64,000 nt of DNA from Pseudomonas lini (GCF_030812475.1 NZ_JAUSSR010000003.1:124001-188000); one strand, 5' to 3'; positions 27,495 through 38,325 are shown, numbered from the stretch's first letter. Numbers and translations: made by a program. The notes: a model not told the origin generated them from the letters alone.

Positions 27495-28604
27495 ATGCAC
27501 GGCGAATCTCCAATCAAACGTCGCGAATCCCGCAAGATCTGGGTCGGTAACGTGCCTGTGGGCGGCGATGCACCTATCGCTGTGCAGAGCATGACCAACA
27601 GCGACACCAATGACGTGGCCGCCACCGTGGCCCAGATCAACCGCCTGGAAGCCGCCGGCGTCGATATCGTGCGGATTTCCGTACCGGATATGGATGCCGC
27701 CGAAGCGTTCGGCAAGATCAAGCAGCTGGTCAAGGTGCCCCTGGTGGCCGACATCCACTTCGACTACAAGATCGCTTTGCGCGTCGCCGAACTGGGCGTT
27801 GATTGCCTGCGGATCAACCCGGGCAACATCGGTCGCGAAGACCGGGTGCGCGCCGTGGTCGATGCTGCCCGTGATCGCGGGATTCCGATCCGCATCGGCG
27901 TCAACGCCGGTTCCCTGGAAAAAGACCTGCAAAAGAAATACGGCGAGCCGACCCCGGCCGCACTGGTCGAGTCCGCCTTGCGCCACGTCGAGCACCTCGA
28001 GCGCCTGAACTTCAAGGACTTCAAGGTCAGCGTGAAGGCGTCCGACGTGTTCATGGCCGTGGCTGCCTACCGCTTGCTGGCCAAGGAAATCGTCCAGCCG
28101 CTGCACCTGGGCATCACCGAAGCCGGTGGTTTGCGTTCAGGCACGGTGAAATCCGCCGTGGGGCTCGGTATGCTGCTTGCCGAAGGGATTGGCGATACTA
28201 TCCGCATCTCGTTGGCGGCCGACCCGGTCGAGGAAGTGAAAGTCGGCTACGACATTCTCAAATCCCTGCACCTGCGTTCCCGTGGCATCAACTTCATCGC
28301 CTGCCCGAGCTGCTCGCGGCAGAACTTCGATGTGGTCAAGACCATGAACGAGCTGGAAGGGCGCCTCGAAGACCTGCTGGTGCCGCTGGATGTCGCGGTC
28401 ATCGGTTGCGTGGTCAACGGGCCGGGCGAAGCCAAGGAAGCCCATATCGGCTTGACCGGCGGCACGCCGAACCTGATCTACATCGACGGCAAGCCGTCGC
28501 AGAAATTGACGAATGACAATCTGGTGGATGAGCTTGAACGCTTGATCCGCCAGAAAGCGGCCGAAAAGGTCGAAGCCGACGCTGCCGTTATCGCGCGTGG
28601 CTAA
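27495..28604 (+). CDS. ispG: 4-hydroxy-3-methylbut-2-enyl diphosphate synthase (flavodoxin)
   Basis: A 369-residue 4Fe-4S enzyme of the MEP isoprenoid pathway that reduces MEcPP to HMBPP. The N-terminal TIM barrel ([18 protein letters not shown]...) and the C-terminal cluster domain with [11 protein letters not shown] and [21 protein letters not shown] are intact. It lies three bases after rodZ. Confidence 0.97.
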   Translation: MHGESPIKRRESRKIWVGNVPVGGDAPIAVQSMTNSDTNDVAATVAQINRLEAAGVDIVRISVPDMDAAEAFGKIKQLVKVPLVADIHFDYKIALRVAELGVDCLRINPGNIGREDRVRAVVDAARDRGIPIRIGVNAGSLEKDLQKKYGEPTPAALVESALRHVEHLERLNFKDFKVSVKASDVFMAVAAYRLLAKEIVQPLHLGITEAGGLRSGTVKSAVGLGMLLAEGIGDTIRISLAADPVEEVKVGYDILKSLHLRSRGINFIACPSCSRQNFDVVKTMNELEGRLEDLLVPLDVAVIGCVVNGPGEAKEAHIGLTGGTPNLIYIDGKPSQKLTNDNLVDELERLIRQKAAEKVEADAAVIARG

Positions 28605-28641
28605 GCCCGACTGAAGCGCCGAACGAATTTAAGGATTTAAA

Positions 28642-29931
28642 GTGAGCAAGTCCCTGCAAGCCATCCGTGGCATGAACGATATCCTGCCCGAACAGACTCC
28701 CCTGTGGCGTCATTTCGAGGGCACCGTCGCGCGTCTGCTGGATAACTACGGTTACAAGCAGATCCGCATGCCGATCGTCGAGTTCACCGAGCTGTTCAAA
28801 CGCTCCATCGGTGAAGTGACCGACATCGTCGAAAAAGAGATGTACACCTTCGACGACCGCAACGGCGACTCCCTGACCCTGCGTCCCGAAGGCACGGCGG
28901 CCTGTGTGCGCGCGGTGCTCGAACATGGCATCACCGGCGGCGGCCAGGTGCAGAAACTCTGGTACGTCGGCCCGATGTTCCGCCACGAACGTCCGCAGAA
29001 AGGCCGTTATCGCCAGTTCCACCAGATCGGCCTGGAGGTGTTCAACCTCGAGGGTCCGGACATCGACGCCGAGCTGATCGTGCTGACCTGGCGTCTGTGG
29101 GGCGAGCTGGGCATCCGTGATGCGGTCAAGCTCGAACTCAACAGCCTGGGCACCAGCGAATCCCGCGGCCGTTATCGCGAAGCGCTGGTCGCGTTCCTGT
29201 CCGAGCACCTGGACAAGCTGGACGAAGACAGCCAGCGCCGCTTGAAGACCAACCCGTTGCGGGTGCTGGACACCAAGAACGCCGATACCCAGGCGATCCT
29301 GGCCGACGCGCCGAAAATGGCCGACTACCTCGACGATGAATCCCGCCTGCACTTCGAGGGCCTCAAGGCGCGCCTCGATGCGGTCGGCATTCCCTACGTG
29401 ATCAACCCGAAGCTGGTGCGCGGGCTGGATTACTACAGCAAGACCGTTTTCGAATGGGTCACCGACAAGCTGGGCGCCCAGGGCACCGTGTGTGCCGGTG
29501 GTCGCTACGACGGCCTGGTCGAGCAGATGGGCGGCAAGCCGACCCCGGGCGTCGGTTTCGCCATGGGCATCGAGCGCCTGGTGCTGATGCTCGAAACCCT
29601 GGAGCAGATCCCGGAAGAGATTTCCCGTCAGGTCGATGTTTATCTGTGCGCGTTCGGCGAAGCAGCCGAACTGGCCGGTCTGGCTCTGGCGGAGCGGGTG
29701 CGCGACCAATTGCCCAACCTGCGCCTGCAGGTCAATGCCGGCGCCGGCAGTTTCAAAAGCCAGTTCAAGAAAGCCGACAAGAGCGGTGCACTCTATGCGC
29801 TGATCCTCGGCGACGACGAAATGGCCCGGCAAGTGGTAGGTTTCAAACCCCTGCGTGGCCAGGGCGAACAACAAAGCATTGCCTGGGATGCGCTTGCTGC
29901 ACACCTGGCCACCTGCATCGTGCAGGGTTGA
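28642..29931 (+). CDS. hisS: Histidyl-tRNA synthetase
   Basis: A 429-residue class II synthetase with a GTG start preceded by AAGGATTTAAA. Motif 2 ([26 protein letters not shown]), the His-A motif [14 protein letters not shown] and motif 3 [15 protein letters not shown] are present, followed by the anticodon-binding domain. Charges tRNA-His. Confidence 0.97.
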   Translation: MSKSLQAIRGMNDILPEQTPLWRHFEGTVARLLDNYGYKQIRMPIVEFTELFKRSIGEVTDIVEKEMYTFDDRNGDSLTLRPEGTAACVRAVLEHGITGGGQVQKLWYVGPMFRHERPQKGRYRQFHQIGLEVFNLEGPDIDAELIVLTWRLWGELGIRDAVKLELNSLGTSESRGRYREALVAFLSEHLDKLDEDSQRRLKTNPLRVLDTKNADTQAILADAPKMADYLDDESRLHFEGLKARLDAVGIPYVINPKLVRGLDYYSKTVFEWVTDKLGAQGTVCAGGRYDGLVEQMGGKPTPGVGFAMGIERLVLMLETLEQIPEEISRQVDVYLCAFGEAAELAGLALAERVRDQLPNLRLQVNAGAGSFKSQFKKADKSGALYALILGDDEMARQVVGFKPLRGQGEQQSIAWDALAAHLATCIVQG

Positions 29932-29971
29932 AGCTGTCAAACAGCCGATTTAGCGATTAAGGAGTATTGGG

Positions 29972-30613
29972 GTGTCGAGTACCGAAGACGAACAGCTGGC
30001 GGATTTGAAGGACTGGTGGACACGCAACGGCAAGCCCCTGGTTACTGGTGGCCTCCTGGCGCTGGTCATCGTGTTCGGCTGGCAGGCCTGGCAGAAATAT
30101 CAGAGCAATCAGTCGCAAGGCGCCTCGATTCTCTACCAGCAGTTGCTGGAAACCACACTGACGCCAAGCGGCAAGCCCGATGCCGCCCGTGTTTCGGACC
30201 TGGCCGGCAAGCTCAACAGTGAGTTCGGCGGCAGCGCCTACGCGCAGTACGGCAGCCTGTTCGTGGCGAAAGTCGCGGTCGACAGCGGCAAGCTGGATGA
30301 CGCTGCCAGCGAGCTGAAAGCCATCGTCGCCAAACCGGCCAACCCTGCGCTGGGCGAAATCGCCCGTCAGCGCATGGCGCAGGTGCTGGCTGCGCAGGAC
30401 AAGGCCGATGAAGCCCTGAAACTGCTCGAAGGCGATGCCGATACCGCGTTCCTGGCCACTCGCGAGGAACTCAAGGGCGACCTGCTGGTGCAGTTGGGTC
30501 GTACCGATGAAGCAAACGCGGCGTATCAAAAAGCCAAGGCGGCACTGTCGGATGAAGCGGCGGTAGGCGGCCTACAAATCAAGCTGGACGACCTGGCCAA
30601 AGGGGATGCGTGA
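29972..30613 (+). CDS. yfgM: YfgM-family membrane-anchored TPR protein
   Basis: A 213-residue protein with a GTG start preceded by AAGGAG. A short cytoplasmic N-terminus (STEDEQLADLKDWWTRNGKP) leads to a transmembrane helix (about 20-38), then a periplasmic TPR-like domain. The family member YfgM interacts with SecYEG and the chaperone PpiD. It sits between hisS and bamB as in E. coli. Confidence 0.9.
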   Translation: MSSTEDEQLADLKDWWTRNGKPLVTGGLLALVIVFGWQAWQKYQSNQSQGASILYQQLLETTLTPSGKPDAARVSDLAGKLNSEFGGSAYAQYGSLFVAKVAVDSGKLDDAASELKAIVAKPANPALGEIARQRMAQVLAAQDKADEALKLLEGDADTAFLATREELKGDLLVQLGRTDEANAAYQKAKAALSDEAAVGGLQIKLDDLAKGDA

Positions 30614-30614
30614 C

Positions 30615-31757
30615 GTGATTCGTTGGAAACATGCAGCATTGCTGGCTCTGGCCGTACTGGCCGCGGGTTGCAGCAGCAACAGCAAGAAAGAACTGCCACC
30701 GGCCGAATTGACCGATTTCAAGGAAGAGGTGGTTCTGCAAAAGCAGTGGAGTCGTTCGATCGGTGACGGTCAGGGCGAAACCTACAACATGCTGGTTCCA
30801 GCGATCGATGGCGATACCATCTATGCTGCCGACGTCACCGGTGAGGTGATGGCGCTGGATCGCAACAATGGCGACGTCAAATGGGAGAAGGATCTGGACC
30901 TGCCTGTTTCCGGCGCCGTTGGCGTGGCTTACGGGTTGCTCACGATCGGTACGCTCAAGGGTGAAATCGTTGCCCTGGACGCCAGCAGCGGCGAAGAGAA
31001 ATGGCGCGCACGCGTGTCCAGTGAAGTGCTCGCGCCGCCAGCCAACAACGGCGACGTGGTGGTGGTCCAGACTCAGGACGACCGCCTGATCGGCCTGGAT
31101 GCCGCTACCGGCACCCAGCGCTGGTTATATGACAGCACGCCAGCGGTCCTGACCCTGCGCGGCACCAGTGCACCGATCGTCACCAACCGCCTCGCGGTGG
31201 CTGGCCTGTCGACTGGTAAAGTGGTCGCTCTGGATATTTCCAACGGCGTGCCGGTGTGGGAACAGCGTGTAGCAATTCCACAAGGGCGTTCGGAACTGGA
31301 GCGTGTGGTCGATATCGACGGTGGCCTGCTGTTGTCCGGCAGTACGCTGTATGTCGCCAGCTACCAGGGTCGCGTTGCGGCACTGGACCTGGATAGCGGT
31401 CGTCAGCTCTGGCAGCGTGATGCTTCCAGCTATGCCGGTGTCGCCCAGGGTTTTGGCAGCGTCTACGTGAGCCTGTCTTCGGGTACCGTTGAAGGCATCG
31501 ACGAACGTTCCACCACAGCCTTGTGGAGCAACGATTCGCTGGCTCGCCGTCAACTGTCGGCGCCAGAGGTGTTCTCCAGCTACGTGGCAGTCGGTGACCT
31601 GGAAGGTTACCTGCACCTGCTGAGTCAGGTGGACGGTCGTTTCGTCGGCCGCGAACGCATCGACAGCGACGGCCTGCGCGCCCGTCCGCTGGTGGTGGGT
31701 GACATGATTTATGTGTATGGCAACAGCGGCAAACTGGAAGCCCTGTCCATTAAGTAA
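30615..31757 (+). CDS. bamB: Outer membrane assembly lipoprotein BamB
   Basis: A 380-residue lipoprotein with lipobox LAAGC (Cys19) and an eight-bladed PQQ-type beta-propeller, seen as repeats such as VMALDRNNGDVKWEKDLD, IVALDASSGEEKWRARV and VVALDISNGVPVWEQRV. It scaffolds BamA in outer-membrane protein insertion. GTG at 30615 is preferred over ATG 30606 because AAAGGGG lies at correct distance only from the GTG. Confidence 0.95.
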   Translation: MIRWKHAALLALAVLAAGCSSNSKKELPPAELTDFKEEVVLQKQWSRSIGDGQGETYNMLVPAIDGDTIYAADVTGEVMALDRNNGDVKWEKDLDLPVSGAVGVAYGLLTIGTLKGEIVALDASSGEEKWRARVSSEVLAPPANNGDVVVVQTQDDRLIGLDAATGTQRWLYDSTPAVLTLRGTSAPIVTNRLAVAGLSTGKVVALDISNGVPVWEQRVAIPQGRSELERVVDIDGGLLLSGSTLYVASYQGRVAALDLDSGRQLWQRDASSYAGVAQGFGSVYVSLSSGTVEGIDERSTTALWSNDSLARRQLSAPEVFSSYVAVGDLEGYLHLLSQVDGRFVGRERIDSDGLRARPLVVGDMIYVYGNSGKLEALSIK

Positions 31758-31807
31758 CAACTATGCTTGGGGTTTAACCCCCAAGCGGCTTCACTTGTGG
31801 GTATTAA

Positions 31808-31907
31808 TGTGGGAGCGAGCTTGCTCGCGAAGGACGTCAACGATTACGTTTGCATCCTGGATGAACGCGGTGCCTATGCGTTTATCGCGAGCAAGCTCGC
31901 TCCCACA
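31808..31907. repeat. REPIN
   Basis: TGTGGGAGCGAGCTTGCTCG at the left and its inverted copy ending CTCCCACA at the right, between bamB and der. Confidence 0.9.
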
Positions 31908-31993
31908 AAAAGCCCCATGGTGATTGCCCCGAGCACCAGCCGCTGCCTCGCAGCGGCTTTTGTATTTTCTGAAATAACGAAGTGGAGAGCCGC

Positions 31994-33463
31994 ATGGTTC
32001 CCGTAATCGCCCTGGTGGGCCGACCGAACGTCGGCAAGTCCACCTTGTTCAACCGCCTGACCAGGACTCGTGACGCCATCGTCGGCGACTTGTCCGGTCT
32101 GACCCGTGATCGCCAGTACGGTGAGGCCAAGTGGCAAGGGCGTTCCTACATTCTGGTCGACACCGGCGGTATCTCCGGTGACGAGCACGGTATGGACGAA
32201 AAAATGGCCGAGCAGTCGCTGCTGGCCATTGAAGAAGCGGATGTCGTTCTATTCCTGGTAGATGCCAAGGCCGGTTTCACCGCCGCCGACCAGATGATCG
32301 CCGAGCATTTGCGCAAACGTAACAAACGCTCCTACGTGGTTGCCAACAAGGTCGACAACATCGACCCGGAAATGGCCCGCGCCGAATTTGCCCCGTTGGG
32401 CATGGGCCACGCGATCCCGATCGCCGGCGCCCATGGTCGTGGCATCACCCAGATGCTGGAAATCGCCCTGAGCGACTTCCCGAAAGACGAAGAAGAGCCG
32501 GAAGACGGCGAAGAAGAGATCGTTGCCGAAGGTGAGGAAGCCAAGCGCATTCCTGGCCCGAGCGAAAAAGACGGGATCAAGATCGCCATCATCGGCCGTC
32601 CGAACGTCGGCAAGTCGACCCTGGTCAACCGCATGCTCGGTGAAGACCGGGTCATCGTCTATGACCAGCCCGGCACCACCCGCGACAGTATCTACATCCC
32701 GTTCGAGCGTAACGACGAGAAGTACACGCTGATCGACACCGCCGGTGTGCGCAAGCGCGGCAAGATCCACGAAGAAGTTGAAAAATTCTCCGTGGTCAAG
32801 ACGCTGCAGGCGATCAAAGACGCCAACGTGGTGATCTTCGTGATGGACGCCCGCGAAGGCGTGGTCGATCACGACCTCAACCTGTTGGGCTTTGCCATTG
32901 AGTCGGGCCGCGCGCTGGTCATCGCGATCAACAAATGGGATGGCATGACCCCAAGCGAACGCGACTTCGTCAAGGTCGAGCTGCAACGGCGGTTGTTCTT
33001 CGTCGACTACGCCGACATCCACTTCATCTCGGCGCTGCACGGCACTGGCGTGGGCAACCTGTATGCTTCGGTACAGAACTCGTTCAAGTCCGCGGTCACC
33101 CGCTGGCCGACCAACCGCCTGACCCAGATCCTCGAAGATGCGGTCGGCGAGCACGCGCCACCGATGGTCAACAACCGCCGGATCAAGCTGCGTTATGCCC
33201 ACCTGGGTGGTGCGAACCCGCCGATCATCGTGATCCACGGTAATCAGATCGAGAAAGTACCGAAGTCGTACGTCCGTTATCTGGAAAACACTTACCGTCG
33301 AGTCTTGAAGCTGGTCGGTACGCCGATCCGCATCGAGTTCAAGGGCGGCGAGAACCCGTACGAAGGCAAGAAGACTTCACTCACCGATCGCCAGGTCAAC
33401 AAGAAGCGCCGGATGATGTCGCACCACAAGAAGGCCGACAAAAAGCGCCGCGATAAGAAATAG
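31994..33463 (+). CDS. der: GTPase Der (EngA), ribosome assembly
   Basis: A 489-residue GTPase with two tandem G domains: GRPNVGKST at residues about 9-17 and again near residue 204, each followed by DTAG-type switch motifs ([16 protein letters not shown]) and NKxD motifs (NKVD, NKWD). A C-terminal KH-like domain and a basic tail rich in Lys/Arg follow. An acidic linker ([11 protein letters not shown]) separates the G domains. Der matures the 50S subunit. ATG 31994 with GGAG upstream is chosen. Confidence 0.97.
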   Translation: MVPVIALVGRPNVGKSTLFNRLTRTRDAIVGDLSGLTRDRQYGEAKWQGRSYILVDTGGISGDEHGMDEKMAEQSLLAIEEADVVLFLVDAKAGFTAADQMIAEHLRKRNKRSYVVANKVDNIDPEMARAEFAPLGMGHAIPIAGAHGRGITQMLEIALSDFPKDEEEPEDGEEEIVAEGEEAKRIPGPSEKDGIKIAIIGRPNVGKSTLVNRMLGEDRVIVYDQPGTTRDSIYIPFERNDEKYTLIDTAGVRKRGKIHEEVEKFSVVKTLQAIKDANVVIFVMDAREGVVDHDLNLLGFAIESGRALVIAINKWDGMTPSERDFVKVELQRRLFFVDYADIHFISALHGTGVGNLYASVQNSFKSAVTRWPTNRLTQILEDAVGEHAPPMVNNRRIKLRYAHLGGANPPIIVIHGNQIEKVPKSYVRYLENTYRRVLKLVGTPIRIEFKGGENPYEGKKTSLTDRQVNKKRRMMSHHKKADKKRRDKK

Positions 33464-33476
33464 AAGCAGCGTTAAG

Positions 33477-33605
33477 TTTCAAGCTGCAAGCTGCAAGCTG
33501 CAAGCTTCAAGTTAAAGCAATGAAGGGTCCTGTCAGGGGCCCTTTTTTGTGTCTGATGGTTTGCTGCTTGACCACTTGCAGCTTGCAGCTTGAAACTTGC
33601 AACTC
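33477..33605. repeat. CAAGCTG-type repeat arrays facing each other around a terminator
   Basis: At 33478-33513 AAGCTGC units are repeated on the plus strand; at 33573-33603 the same motif occurs inverted (CTTGCAGCTTGCAGCTTGAA). Together they could form a long imperfect hairpin of about 125 bp with the terminator in the centre. The class is distinct from the REP elements in this window. Confidence 0.75.
33519..33549 (+). terminator. Intrinsic terminator after der
   Basis: AAGGGTCC/GGGGCCCTT stem with a five-base loop followed by six T. Confidence 0.9.
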
Positions 33606-33623
33606 ATCTGCAGGGGGCCACCG

Positions 33624-34772
33624 ATGATCACCAGCAAGCTGCCGAATGTCGGCATCACTATCTTCACGCAAATGTCTCAGCTCGCGGCACAGACCGGGGC
33701 GCTGAACCTGTCCCAGGGATTCCCCGATTTCGACGGCCCGCAGGCCCTGCGCGAGGCGGTCGGCCGGCATATCGCCAGTGGCCACAACCAGTATTCACCG
33801 ATGACCGGCCTGCCGGTGTTGCGTCAACAGATTGCGGCGAAGATCGCCCGCAGCTATGGCGTCGACGTCGATGCCGACGAGGAAGTGACGGTCACTCCCG
33901 GCGCGACCCAGGCGATTTTCTGCGCCATTCAGGCGGTTATCCACCGCGGCGACGAAGTGATCGTGTTCGATCCGGCCTACGACAGCTACGAGCCTTCGGT
34001 GGAGTTGGCCGGTGGTCGTTGCGTACATGTGCAGCTGGGCCTGAAAGACTTCTCCATCGACTTCCAGAAGCTCGCGCAAGCCATTACACCGCGCACGCGG
34101 ATGATTATCCTCAATACCCCGCACAACCCCAGCGGGGCATTGATCAGCCATGCCGAACTGGATGAGCTGGCGAGCTTGATCCGCGACCGTGACATCTATG
34201 TGGTCAGCGACGAAGTCTATGAACACCTGGTGTTCGACGGCGTGCCCCACGCCAGCGTGCTGGCCCATGAAGAGCTGTATCAGCGTGCATTCGTGGTCAG
34301 CTCCTTCGGTAAGACCTATCACGTCACCGGCTGGAAAACCGGCTATGTGGTCGCACCGTCAGCCCTCACCGCTGAACTGCGCAAGGTGCACCAGTACGTC
34401 AGTTTCTGCGGCGTGACGCCGTTGCAATACGCCTTGGCCGATTACATGGCCGATCACCCGGAACATGTGGACGAACTGCCGGGTTTTTATCAGGCCAAGC
34501 GTGATCTGTTCTGCGATCTGCTGACGCCGTCGCGCTTCAGCTTCACCCGCGTGGCCGGCACCTACTTCCAGCTGGTCGATTACTCGCAGATCCGCCCGGA
34601 CCTCAATGACGTCGAGATGGCACTGTGGATGACCCGCGAGCATGGCGTGGCGAGCATCCCGATCTCGGTGTTCTACCAGACGCCACCGGTCGGCCAGCGC
34701 CTGGTGCGCCTGTGCTTCGCCAAACGCGAGGAGACCCTGCGTGAAGCAGCGGAAAAATTATGCGTGATCTGA
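33624..34772 (+). CDS. ybdL: Methionine aminotransferase (YbdL type, class I/II)
   Basis: A 382-residue PLP aminotransferase. The PLP lysine lies in SSFGKTYHVTGWKTGYV and the substrate-carboxylate Arg near the C-terminus (LVRLCFAKREE). Other class I blocks: LSQGFPDFDGP, TPGATQAIF, NTPHNPSGAL. It resembles E. coli YbdL and glutamine transaminase K, which transaminate methionine or glutamine with keto-acids such as the methionine-salvage intermediate KMTB. The next gene, an omega-amidase, overlaps it by 13 bases and would hydrolyse the resulting 2-oxoglutaramate. Confidence 0.88.
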   Translation: MITSKLPNVGITIFTQMSQLAAQTGALNLSQGFPDFDGPQALREAVGRHIASGHNQYSPMTGLPVLRQQIAAKIARSYGVDVDADEEVTVTPGATQAIFCAIQAVIHRGDEVIVFDPAYDSYEPSVELAGGRCVHVQLGLKDFSIDFQKLAQAITPRTRMIILNTPHNPSGALISHAELDELASLIRDRDIYVVSDEVYEHLVFDGVPHASVLAHEELYQRAFVVSSFGKTYHVTGWKTGYVVAPSALTAELRKVHQYVSFCGVTPLQYALADYMADHPEHVDELPGFYQAKRDLFCDLLTPSRFSFTRVAGTYFQLVDYSQIRPDLNDVEMALWMTREHGVASIPISVFYQTPPVGQRLVRLCFAKREETLREAAEKLCVI

Positions 34773-35551
34773 GTGCACTGCCCAATCTGAACATCGCCCT
34801 GATCCAGACCACCCTGGCCTGGCACGACCGCCAGGCCAACCTGGAGCATTTCGCGCCCTTGCTGGAACAGGCCCGCGGTGCCGACCTGATCATCCTGCCG
34901 GAAATGTTCACCACCGGTTTCTCCATGGAATCGGAAACACTCGCCGAACCTGAGAACGGTCCGACCAGCAAATGGTTGCGCGTGCAGGCGGCGAAACTCG
35001 ATGCGGTGATTACCGGCACCCTCATCGTCCAGGCCGCCGACGGCAGCCACCGCAATCGCCTGTTGTGGGCGCGACCGGATGGCGAGGTGTTGCACTACGA
35101 CAAGCGCCATCTGTTCCGCATGGCCGGCGAGCACAACCACTTCACCCCCGGCGAGCGCCAGGTGCAGTTCGAGCTCAAGGGGTGGCGCATCCGGCCGCTG
35201 ATTTGCTACGACCTGCGATTTCCGGTGTGGAGTCGCGATGCCCAGGACACCGACCTGCTGCTGTACACCGCCAACTGGCCGGGGGCGCGGCGTCAGCACT
35301 GGAACCGGTTGCTGCCAGCCCGGGCGATCGAAAACCTGTGCTATGTGGCGGCGGTGAATCGCGTGGGAACTGATGGCAAGGGCTTTGCGTATACCGGTGA
35401 CAGCCAGGTGCTGGATTTCCAGGGTGAGACGTTGCTGAGTGCGGGGGAGGCGGATGGGGTGTTTCAGGTGGTGCTGAATGCTGCGGATCTGCAAGCCTAC
35501 CGGACGCGGTTTCCGGCGAATCTGGATGCCGATACATTCGAGTTTACCTGA
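34760..35551 (+). CDS. yafV: Omega-amidase / nitrilase-family amidohydrolase (YafV type)
   Basis: A 263-residue carbon-nitrogen hydrolase. The Glu-Lys-Cys triad is visible: LILPEMFTTGF (Glu), YDKRHLF (Lys) and LICYDLRFPVW (Cys). It resembles YafV/Nit2 omega-amidase, which converts 2-oxoglutaramate to 2-oxoglutarate and drives the coupled transaminase reaction. The overlap with the aminotransferase gene supports joint function. Confidence 0.88.
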   Translation: MRDLSALPNLNIALIQTTLAWHDRQANLEHFAPLLEQARGADLIILPEMFTTGFSMESETLAEPENGPTSKWLRVQAAKLDAVITGTLIVQAADGSHRNRLLWARPDGEVLHYDKRHLFRMAGEHNHFTPGERQVQFELKGWRIRPLICYDLRFPVWSRDAQDTDLLLYTANWPGARRQHWNRLLPARAIENLCYVAAVNRVGTDGKGFAYTGDSQVLDFQGETLLSAGEADGVFQVVLNAADLQAYRTRFPANLDADTFEFT

Positions 35552-35567
35552 GATCTTCGCTGCCTGA

Positions 35568-35677
35568 GCCGGCCTCTTCGCGAGCAGGCTCGCTCCCACA
35601 GTTGATCATTGTGAACACAGATTTTGTGTACGCCAATAATCCACTGTGGGAGCGAGCCTGCTCGCGAAGAGGCCGGC
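35568..35677. repeat. REPIN with long perfect arms
   Basis: Arms of about 35 bp at 35568-35602 and 35643-35677 are perfect inverted copies and include the REP core plus GCCGGCCTCTTCG. The pair lies between the convergent yafV and leuA. Confidence 0.92.
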
Positions 35678-35706
35678 ACGGACAACACAAAAACAGGCAG
35701 GCAAAC

Positions 35707-35741
35707 AAAAAGGCCCCAAGGTTCTCACCAAGGGGCCTTTT
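35707..35741 (-). terminator. Intrinsic terminator after leuA
   Basis: AAAAGGCCCC/GGGGCCTTTT stem; on the minus strand a T-run follows. It lies about 20 bp after the leuA stop. Confidence 0.9.
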
Positions 35742-35758
35742 GCATTTCAGCGAAGGGC

Positions 35759-37438
35759 TTACGCCGCTTTCGCCTCCGGCTGGCTCAGCGAGCGGTTCAG
35801 CGCACTGAACAGCGCCTTGAAGCTGGCCGTGGTGATGTTCTCATCGATCCCCACACCATGCACCGCACGCTCACCGTTCACTCGCAATTCAATGTAGGCC
35901 GCGGCCTTGGCATTGGTACCCGCGCCGATCGCGTGTTCGTTGTAGTCCATGATTTCCACCGGGACGGGCAGTCCGGCCACCAACGCCTCCAGGGCGCCAT
36001 TACCCTTGCCGCGCCAGTGCAGGTTGGTTTCGCCCTGGCCTTTGCTGGCGACTTCCACTTCGACCGCGCTGTTGCCGTTTTCTTCCTGCAGGCGATGGCT
36101 GACCAACGCGTACGGGGTGTTGGCTTGCAGGTATTCGCTGATCAACAGCGAGTGGATCTGCTTGGCGGTCATTTCCAGGCCCAGACGATCGGTCTCACGC
36201 TGCACGACCTGGCTGAACTCGATCTGCATGCGACGCGGCAAGCTGATGCCGTATTCCTGTTCCAGCAGGTAAGCGATACCGCCCTTGCCCGACTGGCTGT
36301 TGACGCGGATCACCGCCTCGTAGCTGCGGCCGATGTCGGCCGGATCGATCGGCAAGTACGGCACTTCCCACAGCGCGTCTGGTTTCTGCTGGGCAAAGCC
36401 CTTGCGGATCGCATCCTGGTGCGAGCCGGAGAACGCGGTATGCACCAGGTCGCCGACGTACGGGTGACGCGGGTGCACCTGGATCTGGTTGCACTCTTCG
36501 ACGACCTTGCGCACGCCGTCGATGTCGGAGAAGTCCAGCTCAGGGTGCACGCCCTGGGTGTAAAGGTTCAGGGCCACGGTCACCAGGTCGACGTTACCGG
36601 TGCGCTCGCCGTTGCCGAACAGGCAGCCTTCGACACGGTCGGCGCCGGCCATCAGGCCCAGTTCGGTGGCGGCTACGCCGGTGCCACGGTCGTTGTGGGT
36701 GTGCAGGCTGATGATCACGCTGTCACGACGATTGATGTGGCGGCCAAACCATTCGATCTGGTCGGCATAGATGTTCGGGGTCGCGCATTCGACGGTGGCC
36801 GGCAGGTTGAGGATCATCTTGTGCTCGGGCGTCGGGTTCCAGACCTCGATCACCGCGTCGCACACTTCCTTGGCGAACTCCAGTTCGGTGGCGCTGAAGG
36901 TTTCCGGCGAGTACTCGAAAGTCCACTCGGTTTCCGGCTGCCGGGCGGCGTATTTGACGAACAGCTTGGCCGCGCTGACGGCGATTTCCTTGATCCCGTC
37001 CTTGTCCTGGTTGAAGACGATGCGGCGGAAGGAAGGGGAGGTCGCGTTGTACAGGTGCACGATGGCTTTCTTCGCCCCGCGCAAGGATTCGAAGGTGCGC
37101 TCGATCAGGTCTTCACGGCCCTGGGTCAGCACCTGGATTGTGGTGTCGTCCGGGATGTGGCCGCCTTCGATCAGGGTGCGCACGAAGTCGAAGTCAGTCT
37201 GCGAAGCAGCCGGGAACGAGGCTTCGATTTCTTTCACGCCCACTTGCACCAGGGTTTTCCAGAAACGCAGCTTCTTGGTCGCGTCCATCGGCTCGATCAG
37301 CGACTGGTTACCGTCACGCAGGTCGGAACTGCACCAGATCGGCGCGGCGGTGATGGTCTTCGACGGCCAGGTGCGGTCCGGGATGTCGATGGTCGGGAAC
37401 GCGCGGTATTTCGAAGACGGGTCTTTGAGCATGCTCAT
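35759..37438 (-). CDS. leuA: 2-isopropylmalate synthase LeuA
   Basis: A 559-residue enzyme that condenses acetyl-CoA with 2-ketoisovalerate, the first committed step of leucine synthesis. The catalytic barrel has [17 protein letters not shown] and [37 protein letters not shown]. The C-terminal LeuA allosteric domain (about 430-555) with [19 protein letters not shown] is intact and gives leucine feedback. The length is that of the long LeuA form. Confidence 0.97.
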   Translation of the reverse strand: MSMLKDPSSKYRAFPTIDIPDRTWPSKTITAAPIWCSSDLRDGNQSLIEPMDATKKLRFWKTLVQVGVKEIEASFPAASQTDFDFVRTLIEGGHIPDDTTIQVLTQGREDLIERTFESLRGAKKAIVHLYNATSPSFRRIVFNQDKDGIKEIAVSAAKLFVKYAARQPETEWTFEYSPETFSATELEFAKEVCDAVIEVWNPTPEHKMILNLPATVECATPNIYADQIEWFGRHINRRDSVIISLHTHNDRGTGVAATELGLMAGADRVEGCLFGNGERTGNVDLVTVALNLYTQGVHPELDFSDIDGVRKVVEECNQIQVHPRHPYVGDLVHTAFSGSHQDAIRKGFAQQKPDALWEVPYLPIDPADIGRSYEAVIRVNSQSGKGGIAYLLEQEYGISLPRRMQIEFSQVVQRETDRLGLEMTAKQIHSLLISEYLQANTPYALVSHRLQEENGNSAVEVEVASKGQGETNLHWRGKGNGALEALVAGLPVPVEIMDYNEHAIGAGTNAKAAAYIELRVNGERAVHGVGIDENITTASFKALFSALNRSLSQPEAKAA

Positions 37439-37835
37439 GGAAAATCCTTATTGTGTGGGCCGAAAAGAGGCGGCCTGCCGGTGGATCAAAATGTTCTTGG
37501 GAAAAGCGTGGGGCGAGGCACCGCGATTCAGCCCGGCAGTCGTGCACTGACGAGGCACAGGCTGCGGTGCTGGCGACGCTGAATGAGGGTGTGAGAGGTT
37601 TTCATGCCTTCAACCCTAACCGCGGCGAGAAAGGATGGCAAGCGGTCGAAAAAAATTGAGATAAATACTCGTAAAGTAAGGATTGTCGATATTTTATTGC
37701 GGTTATTTACAGAGATAGTGTTTATGTTTGCGCAAGGTTACAGCGATGCGCAATTGAAAGTTGGCCCCCTTGCCTCGGTTGACGCAGCTATGCTTAAAGC
37801 CTCAATCAGGCGACTTGGCAAGCACGGGGTCGGCA
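37439..37835. other. Divergent intergenic region between leuA and an orphan gene
   Basis: This 397-bp gap should hold the leuA promoter and leader. I looked for a leucine-rich leader peptide or T-box and found none. The right half is AT-rich (about 37650-37730) and would suit the promoter of the gene at 37836. An open frame on the plus strand (37604-37888) overlaps that gene out of frame and has no recognisable product. Confidence 0.45.
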
Positions 37836-38192
37836 ATGAACGAATCGGATTGGAAGCTATATGGCGCACTGCGTCCGGTGGCCCATGAGCGGATGTGTAT
37901 CCGGATCATGGAAGAGGTCGAGCGAACGGTGCTGGATAAAAGCCTGGCACCTTATGAGCGTATCGAAGCCAGTGAGGAGAGGTTGAAGGCGGGTCAGCAG
38001 GAACTGTATTGGGCGTTTGATGTTTTCAGTCACTCACGCAGTGAGGCGCCCGCTCATTTGCTGGGGTTGTGTACCCATGAGTTGATCACATCTGAAGAAC
38101 TGGCGGGCTTCTCGGAGGAAACCCGGGCGTGGATCAAGGAGTGTCTGGCGCACAGGGAAATTCATGGGATTGAGGATCTGGAGGCGGAATAG
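37836..38192 (+). CDS. Hypothetical protein, 118 aa
   Basis: Starts at MNESDWKLYGALRPVAHERM (ATG 37836) because upstream in-frame sequence runs into non-coding DNA. It is acidic and mostly helical, with no membrane segment and no motif I can name. The central WAFDVFSHSRSEAP and LCTHELITSEELAGFSEETRAW are the most conserved-looking parts. Cytoplasmic by default. Confidence 0.65.
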   Translation: MNESDWKLYGALRPVAHERMCIRIMEEVERTVLDKSLAPYERIEASEERLKAGQQELYWAFDVFSHSRSEAPAHLLGLCTHELITSEELAGFSEETRAWIKECLAHREIHGIEDLEAE

Positions 38193-38232
38193 GCGGTTTA
38201 TTTCTGTGGTTACGTTTGCGCCTGTGATGCCG

Positions 38233-38325
38233 CCTTCGCTGGCAAGCCAGCTCCTACAGTGATCGGGTGAACTTGATTTCTATGTACACCATCGATCACT
38301 GTAGGAGCTGGCTTGCCAGCGAAGG
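38233..38325. repeat. REPIN
   Basis: CCTTCGCTGGCAAGCCAGCT... and its inverted copy (arms of about 33 bp including CGATC extensions). Confidence 0.92.

Noticed and set aside
37439..37620. Leucine attenuator leader upstream of leuA
   Set aside because: No leucine-rich short peptide with competing hairpins could be found on the minus strand.
37604..37888. Plus-strand ORF of 94 codons upstream of the 118-aa gene
   Set aside because: It overlaps that gene out of frame, has no ribosome site and no recognisable product.
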